From CAYNST01 sp964546435 (lineage in GTDB: Bacteria > Pseudomonadota > Gammaproteobacteria > Pseudomonadales > Cellvibrionaceae): DNA of 64,000 nt. Made by a program: the position numbers and the translations under genes. The stretch lies in assembly GCA_964546435.1 (NCBI GenBank), contig CAZJKJ010000008.1:1-64000 (forward strand). The letters are read 5' to 3'. This document shows, piece by piece, positions 44,026-51,968 of this stretch. Below the pieces are notes generated by a model that did no database searches, was not told the DNA's origin, and saw only the letters and a program-made list of their open reading frames with translations. The stretch's first letter is position 1. Each line of letters starts with the position of its first letter.

Positions 44026-46374
44026 TCACGGCTGAATATCGGCCACGTTGATATCTCGTTGGGTATAGAGATTTGCCAGATCCGGGTCCGACTCAATCAG
44101 CTCTTTGGAATACCCCATGTGTATAAGTTGATGGGAGTGCGCAATGGCTTCCCGGATGTTGCCGGTGAGCGCCATGATGCGCAGGGCCTGGTAGCGGGAG
44201 TTGATATTGTCCGGATCGATGGTCAAGGCCCGGTCCAGATACAGATTCGCCGCTTCATACTCTTCCAGAAAAAAATGGCAGATGGCCAGATGCCGCAGCG
44301 CTACGACATCTTTGGGGTTGGCTTCCAGAGCGACGCTCGCGGAGGCAATCGCCCGGGCATAGAGGTTGCGCGCCTCATCGCCGCGACCCCGCAGTTGCCG
44401 CAGTGCATCGGCATGGTTGGTCAGCCAGCGGTAGTTGTCGGGTTCCATGGCCACCGCTTTGGCAAACATCTGGCTGGCGCGCCGATAGTCGCCCGCGAAG
44501 AAATGCATCACGCCGCTGTTGGAATAGGTTGAAGCGCGGGGAACCAGGTCCACCGAGCGGGCGAACGCGGCCGCTGCTTCCGCGAATTCACCCAGATAAA
44601 GGTGGGCTGCCCCAGTGCCGTTGTGCGCGGCGACATTGTCCGGCGTGAGCTCCAGAACCTTCGCGAATTCGTTGACCGCCTCGCGGTGACGGCCGCTATT
44701 GGACAGAAATGCGCCATATTCCTGGTGGGCCATCCAGTTGAACGGATCTTTGCGGGCGGCGATCTTGAACGTCGCCTCCGCGGCTTCGTCCTGATTGTTC
44801 AGGCTGTACAGGCGCGCCAGCGCAATATACGCAGAGGCGCGGGTGGAATCGGCGTCGATGGATTCATGCAGCAGCGCGAAGGCATTGTCGTAATCCCCGG
44901 TGTCCCGGTAGATGGTGCCCAGCGCTTCGAGGGTGACCGGGTTGCTGGCGCTTTGCCGCTGGGCGGTGGCGCAATACGGGTGGGCGAGGCCCAGCCATTC
45001 ACTGGACCCGGTCAATTGGAATTTGCCGGCATAGGTCTGACATATGCCCACATTGGCCAGCGCAAAGTCATTGTCGAACACCAGCGCGGTGCTGAAATTG
45101 TTCAGGGCAATATCCAGGGGCTCATGGGCGAGCGGTTGCTGTAAAGCGCCGCGACCCTGCAGATAGAAGTCATAGGCGGAGACATTGGCCGTCAGAGTCA
45201 GCGGCGCCGGTCGTACCGCCGGCAGATCGAACTCTTCCGCCAGCAGCTGGGCAATGTCGGCGGTCACCCGGTCCTGCAGCAAAAATATGTCCCGGGTGGC
45301 ACCATCGAGCTTGCCGCCACCGATCTGGACGCCGTCCTTGCGGCGCACCAGCGTGTAAGAAATCCGCAGGTGATCGCCCGTCTGCTGGATGGTGCCCTCA
45401 AGTTTTACCGGCGCAAACACGCCCTGTTCCGACTTCACCGTGTACAGCTGCGGCACGCCGGACAGCTGCGCGCGAATGGCTTCAGTCACGCCGACACTGA
45501 AATAGTTGCTCACGCCGGTGCCATCCATCAGGTTGCGGAAATCGGCCACTTCGACATAATTGGCGGTGGACGGCCGGCTCGACCAGTAACCGAGTCCTGC
45601 CAGCACGGCCAATAGCGTCAGCGCGAGGGCGGCGGAGCGATAGCCGGAATTCAGAAAGAGCTGGGAAATCCCCTGGACGACGTAGTGCAGATGGTCCGGC
45701 CACCGGATGCGGGAAGGGCGGACCAGAAAGGCCGGTATCCGCCGATCCTTTCCGCCGGCGCGCCGGGCGCCCAGGGATTTGCTCGACCCGCCGAGACTAT
45801 CCTGGACCGTGTCGAAAACCGCCGCCGACATACAGACCGACCCCGGCAGCGCGAGCGCCTCCAGCTCTGCGACGATACTCACGTCATCGCCGAAAACGGT
45901 GTTTCCGCGAATCCCGACAACGCCCTGATGCACCCCGATCCGTACCTTGAGTTCGGCCTTCCTCGAGGATCTTGGCCGCTCCGGAAGGTCCGGGCCCCGT
46001 GGCGTTTGTCCTTTCCCTCGCAGTTGCTGATTGAAGCGGTCGATCTCGACCTGAATGGCCAGCGCTGCCTGGACGGCGTCCTCCGCTTGCGCGAAACGCG
46101 CCAGGACGGCGTCGCCAATATATTCCACGACTTTGCCGCGACGCCTGTGAATACCCGAGGTAACTATGTGCCGGTATTCAGTCAGCAGCCACAGCGCAGT
46201 CACTTCATCGCGGGCCATCAAACGGGAGTAACCCACGACATCGCTGAACATCAGTGTCTGGACGCAATGGACGGTTCGGGGCTGGGGTGGCGCTGCGGGC
46301 GGGCGCTCGCCAGAGAAGGGACGTGAGGGGTTCTCCGGAAATTCAATAATGATGGAGGATTGATTCATCGCCAT
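44026..46374 (-). CDS. Class III adenylyl/guanylyl cyclase with TM and TPR repeats
   Basis: The 782-residue product has an N-terminal class III cyclase domain (about 35-235; TLMFSDVVGYSRLMARDE with the first metal Asp, GKVVEYIGDAVLARF, VRIGVHQGVVGIRGNTVFGDDV). One TM (about 285-300) and a TolB-like domain (about 310-415) come next. A long series of TPR units follows (ASAYIALARLYSLNNQDEAAEATFKIAARKDP, NVAAHNGTGAAHLYLGEFAEAAAAF and others). Such cyclase-TPR proteins couple cyclic nucleotide output to protein contacts. Activity is likely but unproven. Start 46374 or 46368; an in-frame extension to 46470 is not protein-like. It diverges from the OmpA-like gene. Confidence 0.85.
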   Translation of the reverse strand: MAMNQSSIIIEFPENPSRPFSGERPPAAPPQPRTVHCVQTLMFSDVVGYSRLMARDEVTALWLLTEYRHIVTSGIHRRRGKVVEYIGDAVLARFAQAEDAVQAALAIQVEIDRFNQQLRGKGQTPRGPDLPERPRSSRKAELKVRIGVHQGVVGIRGNTVFGDDVSIVAELEALALPGSVCMSAAVFDTVQDSLGGSSKSLGARRAGGKDRRIPAFLVRPSRIRWPDHLHYVVQGISQLFLNSGYRSAALALTLLAVLAGLGYWSSRPSTANYVEVADFRNLMDGTGVSNYFSVGVTEAIRAQLSGVPQLYTVKSEQGVFAPVKLEGTIQQTGDHLRISYTLVRRKDGVQIGGGKLDGATRDIFLLQDRVTADIAQLLAEEFDLPAVRPAPLTLTANVSAYDFYLQGRGALQQPLAHEPLDIALNNFSTALVFDNDFALANVGICQTYAGKFQLTGSSEWLGLAHPYCATAQRQSASNPVTLEALGTIYRDTGDYDNAFALLHESIDADSTRASAYIALARLYSLNNQDEAAEATFKIAARKDPFNWMAHQEYGAFLSNSGRHREAVNEFAKVLELTPDNVAAHNGTGAAHLYLGEFAEAAAAFARSVDLVPRASTYSNSGVMHFFAGDYRRASQMFAKAVAMEPDNYRWLTNHADALRQLRGRGDEARNLYARAIASASVALEANPKDVVALRHLAICHFFLEEYEAANLYLDRALTIDPDNINSRYQALRIMALTGNIREAIAHSHQLIHMGYSKELIESDPDLANLYTQRDINVADIQP

Positions 46375-46746
46375 GAACTGATACACCTGTGTTGGCGGTT
46401 CCCGAGCCCCGCCGGGCGTACCTCGTGCAGTCCGGTTCGCGGGTCTGACGGATTGCCGCCGGAATACCAAGGTTTATACTCCGGTTCCCTCGGGAGTTCA
46501 ATTTACCGGCAGACGCGTGTCGTCTGTTTCATCCGGAATTGCCAAGAGTGTTGCAAAGTCGCCTACGGAAATTCCAGCGGGATGCACTCATCGCGCCCAA
46601 ATAACGTAGATAGCGATTCCGGTGCTACCCGGGGGGTTATCAAAAGCAGCATTATGCCGGATGCCGTTCATCCTGCCTTCAGTGTGATGCCGTTACCGTT
46701 ACCGCCGGAATTTACTCATAAATTTGGGGATTGGAGAGTGCGATCA
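46375..46746. other. 372-bp divergent intergenic region
   Basis: The region lies between the cyclase and OmpA-like genes, whose starts face away from each other, so both promoters should lie here. An open frame runs through it into the OmpA-like gene but has no start signal or protein character. I see no repeat or hairpin. Confidence 0.5.
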
Positions 46747-48165
46747 ATGAAGTTAGTCATGTGGAAAAGCGCGTTGCTTGGGGCTTGTCTGATGTTGACG
46801 ACGCAGCTGGCTTCAGCGGTGGAAGGCGAGACGGACGCGCTGTTTCGAAAAGCCAATGATTCACTGAGGGAGGCCAATGCGGTGTATGCGAATGTATTGG
46901 CGCCGACCTCCTATGCAGACGCCATTGCCGTGTTCCGCACCGCGCGAACCGCCATGGAAAAGGGCGCGGACACCGAGCAGGCGCGCACTGCCATGGCAGA
47001 GGCTGACCGGAAGTTGCAAAAGACCACCATGATTGCGACGGATGCCCAGGCCATCATGACCGATGCCGTTCGCGGCAGGACCAACGCCATCCAGGCCAAT
47101 GCCGAAAAGCACTCCCCGGAAAAATGGCAGGCAGCCGAAACCATACTTGTGGATGCGGCATTCAAACTGGAAGAGGGCAAGGAGTCTACCGCCCGCCGGC
47201 TGGCTGCAGAAGCCGCGCCGCTGTATAACGATGCCGAACTGGCAGCGATCAAAGCGAACTATTTAAAGGAAGGCAATGATCTGCTGGAAAAAGCCAGGCG
47301 CGAAAAAATCGGCCGGCGTGCGCCCAAGACTCTGGATCGTGCGGAGACTTTGCTGCGGGATGCCGAAGCGGCGATTCTGGCCGACCGCTACGACGTCGAT
47401 CGACCGCGTTCGCTGGCACGGGATGCGACCCGCGAATTGCGCCGTGCCTTCGTCATCGCCGAGCGGCTGGCAGTAGTCGCCAACCGCGACATGTCGCTGG
47501 AGGAGCTGGTGCTGGATATGGAGAAACCCTTCAACCAGTTGGCTGAATTGCTGGATGTATCGCTGGTCGGTGAAGATCCCCGGGACCTTGCAGGACCTCT
47601 GGTTACCGAAATCGAACGACTGCAGGCGGCGGCCGTGGAACTTCAGGAAACCCAGCGGGAAGTCGAGAAACTCAATGGCATGATTGGCGAAATGGAGCTG
47701 CGCCTGGGCATGCAGTCCGAGCGCCTGGAAAGACAGGAGCAGCACAAGGCCAAGTTCGAGCAGATCCAGGCGCTGTTCACGCCGGAAGAAGCCGACGTTC
47801 TGAAGTACGGCGATGATATTGTGGTGCGCCTGATCGGTCTGCAATTCAGCCCCGGCAGTGCCGTGGTCGAACCGCGATTCGATGTACTGTTGGGCAAGGC
47901 GCAAAAGGTGATGGACCAGTACCCGGACGCCCCCGTCAGTGTCGAAGGCCACACCGACTCGTTTGGCAGCAACTCTACCAACCTGGCGCTATCGGAAAAA
48001 CGCGCCTCCGCTGTCCGTGTGAGCCTGTTGCGGGATCGCGAATCCCAGCATGAGCGCGTCGTCGCCCAGGGTTACGGCGAGAGTCGCCCCATCGCCAACA
48101 ACGAAACCGAAGCAGGTCGCGCCAAAAACCGCCGGATCGATCTGGTCATGAAAATCCGCGATTAA
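46747..48165 (+). CDS. DUF4398/OmpA-like periplasmic protein
   Basis: The 472-residue product has a signal peptide (cleavage near LASA-VEGE), an Ala-rich helical region (about 26-250) of DUF4398-like repeats and a coiled coil (about 285-325). The C-terminal OmpA/MotB peptidoglycan-binding domain (about 360-472) has LQFSPGSAVVEPRF, VEGHTDSFGSNSTNLALSEKRASAV and VAQGYGESRPIANNETEAGRAKNRRIDL, with the diaminopimelate-binding Asp/Arg pair. ATG 46747 is chosen for its GGAGAG site and the signal peptide. It is probably an envelope tether or stress protein. Confidence 0.88.
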   Translation: MKLVMWKSALLGACLMLTTQLASAVEGETDALFRKANDSLREANAVYANVLAPTSYADAIAVFRTARTAMEKGADTEQARTAMAEADRKLQKTTMIATDAQAIMTDAVRGRTNAIQANAEKHSPEKWQAAETILVDAAFKLEEGKESTARRLAAEAAPLYNDAELAAIKANYLKEGNDLLEKARREKIGRRAPKTLDRAETLLRDAEAAILADRYDVDRPRSLARDATRELRRAFVIAERLAVVANRDMSLEELVLDMEKPFNQLAELLDVSLVGEDPRDLAGPLVTEIERLQAAAVELQETQREVEKLNGMIGEMELRLGMQSERLERQEQHKAKFEQIQALFTPEEADVLKYGDDIVVRLIGLQFSPGSAVVEPRFDVLLGKAQKVMDQYPDAPVSVEGHTDSFGSNSTNLALSEKRASAVRVSLLRDRESQHERVVAQGYGESRPIANNETEAGRAKNRRIDLVMKIRD

Positions 48166-48223
48166 AAAGCGAAGTCCACTGCTTCGCCATTGACTGTAGA
48201 AAGGCAGCAGAACGGAGACTCCA

Positions 48224-48279
48224 CTTCTGCCTTCTGCCTTCTGCCTTCTGCCTTCTGCCTTCTGCCTTCTGCCTTCTGC
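48224..48279. repeat. Eight tandem copies of CTTCTGC heptanucleotide
   Basis: cttctgc is repeated eight times without error in 56 bp, just after the OmpA-like gene (stop at 48163-48165). Similar heptanucleotide tandem repeats are known in cyanobacteria as STRR sequences. Slippage would make this locus length-variable. No reading frame depends on it. Confidence 0.95.
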
Positions 48280-48715
48280 CTGCGCCTCCGTGGGAGCCTC
48301 GGATCAGCCGGGGCCTCCTTTGACATGTCGCCCTTCATGACGCTGTTCATCCCCGTGATCATTCTCACCAATAGTGATCGTCCTGCCAATGCTTTATTAT
48401 CATCGCTTGTCTGCGTTCATTTAGTTATTTGGTGCGGGCTCAGCTTATATACTTCAATTATAAAGAATGACTATATTGCTTAAAAAGGTGACGAATGGTT
48501 GCGTGACGTCTAATTCAACGTGGTATCTTGTCGCCGTCTCGAATGGGTAGGAATAAAGTGCGGGTTTTGAGTGCATACCGGCTTGAATTCCTCAATTGGA
48601 GTATTTGGCTCCACAAGCTGGATTCAGAGTGTCCAGCGGGAGGCGGCTTCCGGGGGTTTCAGGATTGAAAGCACCCGGAAACCCGAAGGGCATCAAACAA
48701 CTGGAGATACCTGGA
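48280..48715. other. 436-bp region upstream of the GH10 xylanase gene
   Basis: An A/T-rich stretch around 48390-48480 is a likely promoter area, but no convincing -35/-10 pair was found. An open frame runs from 48596 into the xylanase gene, but no ribosome binding site or signal peptide supports a start there. I see no other gene. Confidence 0.45.
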
Positions 48716-51661
48716 ATGAATTTACGTTATGCAAAAACTGGCTGTGCCTTGGCGCTGCTCACCGGCTTGTATGCCGGAGGCGCGGCAGCGAAAGCCAACA
48801 ACAGCCAAGACCTCGTCAAGTCGCTGTTTAACAGTTACAAAAAGCAGCAGGTCACGTCGGTGGCAGAAGCGGCCCGCAAGAGCCGACGCCTGGCAGGTAC
48901 GGCGATCAGCTCGGGGCCGCTTTTCAGTGACGAGGGTTATCAGACGGTATTGAACGCCGAATACGACTACGTCACGCCGGAGAACGAGGGCAAGTGGGAA
49001 TCATTGCAACCAGGCGGTTCATCGGTCTGGGAATTTGCAACGCATGACGCGATGTTCGAGTACGCCGAAGACAACGACAAGGTATTCCGCGGCCACACTC
49101 TCGTATGGCACAGCCAGGCACCCAGCTTTATCACCGAAGAGCTTTCGGCCACTGAAGTAAGTTCTATGCTGAACGCGCATGTCACCAAGACGGTGAAACA
49201 TTACGCCGGCGATCTTTTCGCGTGGGACGTGGTGAACGAAGCCATCGAAGAAGATGGTTCCTACCGGAACTCGATCTTCTACAAAAAGCTCGGGCCGCAA
49301 TATATAGCGGACGCATTCCGGCTGGTGCGGTCGCTGGATCCAAAATCAAAGCTCTATTACAACGATTACAACATCGCCGGCATCAACGCCAAATCGAACG
49401 GCGTGTACAACATGCTCAAAGGCTTGAAAGCTGCAGGCGTGCCCATTGACGGCATCGGCTTCCAGATGCACCTGTCAGTTGACAATGCCCCCGGCTTTGA
49501 TGAAATCCGCGCGAACTTCAAGCGGTTTGCCGATTTGGGGCTGGATATCAATATCAGCGAACTGGATGTGAGGGTTGCCAGCCTGCCCTGGGATCAGGCC
49601 ACTAAAATGGCAATCCAGAAGCAGATTTACCAGCGCATTATCAGCGCCTGTATGCATGTGCAGAAATGCGAATCCGTCACCACTTGGGGATTCACCGACA
49701 TGTATTCCTGGGTCGATGCAACCTATGGCGCCGACGATCCGCTGCCCTTCGATGACCAATTTCAGAAAAAGCCTGCCTATTTCGGCCTGATCGACGGCCT
49801 GATGGCGTTACCGCCCGACGCGCCGGACGCCAACCCCAACATGATCGCCAACGGCAACGTGGAAGCCGGTCTTGAAGGGTGGTCCAATTGGGGTGGAGAA
49901 CTGCAACGGGTCCACAAAATCTCCCATAACGGCGAGAGCTCCCTGAAAGTCACCAGCCGCACAGCCCGCTGGAACGGTCCGATCTACGATCTGCTGGGGG
50001 TGATGCAGGCCCGTCAGACTTACAACGTTGAGGCCTGGGCGGCAATACGCGGCAGCAAGCAGGACAACATGGCGTTGAACGCGCACTACCGGTGTGCAGG
50101 CAGTGCCGATCAGTATGTCCAGCTGGCTCAGGTGACCGCGAAAGAACTCAAGTGGACCCGGCTGGCCGGTACGCTCACGCTGCCGGAATGTACGCTGGAG
50201 GCAGCAGCGATTTACCTGGACGGACCCGCACCTAAGGTCGAGCTGCTGGCGGACGCGGTCAGTGCCCGGCCGCTGACCCTGATACCGGATGCTACCGGGT
50301 TGGGGCCTAATATTGTCTCCAACGCGGACTTCGAACTGGATGAATTCGGCTGGTTTGGTTTTGGCGATGCACAGGTCTCCGCATCTGCGGCTCAGGCCAA
50401 CACCGGCAGCCAGAGCGGCTACGTCAGTGCCCGCACGGCATCCTGGCAGGGGCCGGCGACCAGTCTGCTTCTTGAAGCAGAACCCGGTACCGAATATCAG
50501 ATATTGGCGTGGGTGCGGATGGCAAGTGGCCGCAGTCAGATTAACGCCACCGTTAAAGCCGTGTGCCCGGCAGGCGAACAGTATCTGAGCGTCGGCAGCG
50601 CCCAGGCCAGTGCAACCGGCTGGCGCACCATCAGTGGTAAGGTCGCGATTCCCGATTGCCCATTGAATGAACTGACCCTGTATTTTGAAGGTCCTGATGC
50701 CGGCGCGAGCTTTTTTATGGATGACGTCTATGTCCGTCAGGTTCTTGCGACTTCAGAGCCCAACCTGATCGCCAGTGCGGACTTTGAAAATGGTGTCGGC
50801 GACTGGACCGCATGGGGTGGCGCCTCCCTGGTTTCCTCGACCACTCACGCCCATACCGGCATGCGCAGTGCGGTGCTTACCAACCGCAGCGGTTCATGGC
50901 AAGGTCCGGTATTGAACATCCTCAACAAGGTTGTCCCGGGTGCTACCTATGACATCACTGGCTGGGGCCGGATCGCGGGTGCTGCGGCAGACAACCTGTT
51001 CATTACCGTCAAGACGGTATGTGCCGACGGCGCGGAAAATTATCTTCAGGCCGATGCGATCACCGCGACCGACAGCGAGTGGCAGCAGCTCCAAGGCAGC
51101 GTCACGCTGCCGGCCTGCGCGCTCACCGAAGTGTCTCTGTACTTTGACGGCCCCAACGCCGGGGTGGATGTGTACCTTGATGATGTGATCGTGGTCGGCG
51201 AAGTCAATGACGGGCCGGTCAATCTGGTGACAAATCCCGGCTTCGAAAGCGGGCTGACCGGGTGGACTGCCTGGGGTGGCGCGCTTTCGTTGAGCAGCGA
51301 TGCCTACGCCGGTGTCCAAAGTGTCTATCATTCCAACCGCACCGGTAACTGGCAGGGCCCGGTCTATAATCTGCTGCCCGTGGTTGCAGGCGGGTCAACC
51401 TATGACATTCAGGCCTTCAGCAAAATTACGGGTGCGGCTTCGGCTGACCTCAGCGTCACGGTCAAAACCGTCTGCGTCGATGGCTCCAGCGCATACAACT
51501 GGGCGGGTGGCAACACGGTGAACAGTACTGCCTGGACCGAAGTGGTCGGCAGCCTGACTTTGCCGAGCTGTGAGCTGACCGAAGTGTCGCTGTATTTTGA
51601 CGGACCGGCTGATCCGGTGGGCATTTTGCTGGATGAAGTCAGCGTAATCGCCGCGCCCTAA
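48716..51661 (+). CDS. GH10 endo-1,4-beta-xylanase with four C-terminal CBM4/9/22-like modules
   Basis: The 981-residue product has a signal peptide (about 1-26) and a GH10 barrel (about 55-360) with acid/base Glu175 in WDVVNEA and nucleophile Glu282 in ISELDVR. Four homologous beta-sandwich modules of about 145-150 residues follow. Each has the pattern N-(x)-FE--x-GW-x-GG, SWQGP or NWQGP, and ends LYFDGP--DDV, as in CBM4_9-type domains. The first copy is the most divergent. Four tandem modules are unusual for GH10 enzymes and imply strong xylan adhesion. ATG 48716 follows GGAG by about 11 nt. Confidence 0.95.
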   Translation: MNLRYAKTGCALALLTGLYAGGAAAKANNSQDLVKSLFNSYKKQQVTSVAEAARKSRRLAGTAISSGPLFSDEGYQTVLNAEYDYVTPENEGKWESLQPGGSSVWEFATHDAMFEYAEDNDKVFRGHTLVWHSQAPSFITEELSATEVSSMLNAHVTKTVKHYAGDLFAWDVVNEAIEEDGSYRNSIFYKKLGPQYIADAFRLVRSLDPKSKLYYNDYNIAGINAKSNGVYNMLKGLKAAGVPIDGIGFQMHLSVDNAPGFDEIRANFKRFADLGLDINISELDVRVASLPWDQATKMAIQKQIYQRIISACMHVQKCESVTTWGFTDMYSWVDATYGADDPLPFDDQFQKKPAYFGLIDGLMALPPDAPDANPNMIANGNVEAGLEGWSNWGGELQRVHKISHNGESSLKVTSRTARWNGPIYDLLGVMQARQTYNVEAWAAIRGSKQDNMALNAHYRCAGSADQYVQLAQVTAKELKWTRLAGTLTLPECTLEAAAIYLDGPAPKVELLADAVSARPLTLIPDATGLGPNIVSNADFELDEFGWFGFGDAQVSASAAQANTGSQSGYVSARTASWQGPATSLLLEAEPGTEYQILAWVRMASGRSQINATVKAVCPAGEQYLSVGSAQASATGWRTISGKVAIPDCPLNELTLYFEGPDAGASFFMDDVYVRQVLATSEPNLIASADFENGVGDWTAWGGASLVSSTTHAHTGMRSAVLTNRSGSWQGPVLNILNKVVPGATYDITGWGRIAGAAADNLFITVKTVCADGAENYLQADAITATDSEWQQLQGSVTLPACALTEVSLYFDGPNAGVDVYLDDVIVVGEVNDGPVNLVTNPGFESGLTGWTAWGGALSLSSDAYAGVQSVYHSNRTGNWQGPVYNLLPVVAGGSTYDIQAFSKITGAASADLSVTVKTVCVDGSSAYNWAGGNTVNSTAWTEVVGSLTLPSCELTEVSLYFDGPADPVGILLDEVSVIAAP

Positions 51662-51672
51662 GGTCTTCTCAA

Positions 51673-51698
51673 ACTCCCGCGGTGCATGCCGCGGGAGT
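51673..51698 (+). terminator. Perfect hairpin after the GH10 gene
   Basis: A 10-bp stem, actcccgcgg (51673-51682) and ccgcgggagt (51689-51698), has a 6-nt loop and lies 12 nt past the stop codon. No U-run follows, so it is either a Rho-assisted terminator or an mRNA 3'-end-protecting hairpin. Confidence 0.6.
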
Positions 51699-51968
51699 GC
51701 TCCACTCCCGCATTTCAATCGCTCCTGTGCTTTGAGCTTGTGCTTTTTTGCAACTTCTCCTGTGCTTTGAATTTCCTGAATGCGGCCCGGTGTTTAACGG
51801 GTGAACCTCGTTGAGCTGTCCGCGGGCGGGCGTCCCGTTGCCGGATTCGCCAAGACCGGGGCAGCTGGATACAATGCGCAATCCTCAACCGGAGTCCGAT
51901 TGTTCCGAGCGGAAACAAGCCGTAGTGGGCGGGGCGCCAATATAATAATTTGAATTAGGACCAGCATA
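51699..51968. other. Intergenic region before the GH3 lipoprotein gene
   Basis: A direct repeat, ctcctgtgctttga, occurs at about 51722 and 51758, with T-rich sequence between them. The space between GH10 and GH3 totals 307 bp. It presumably holds the promoter of the GH3-AKR pair; no clear promoter was identified. Confidence 0.45.

Noticed and set aside
46360..46746. N-terminal extension of the OmpA-like protein
   Set aside because: The frame is open, but the signal peptide and the GGAGAG site at 46747 define the start.
48224..48279. Heptamer array as a CRISPR
   Set aside because: The unit is 7 bp with no spacers. No CRISPR array or cas gene was seen anywhere in the window.
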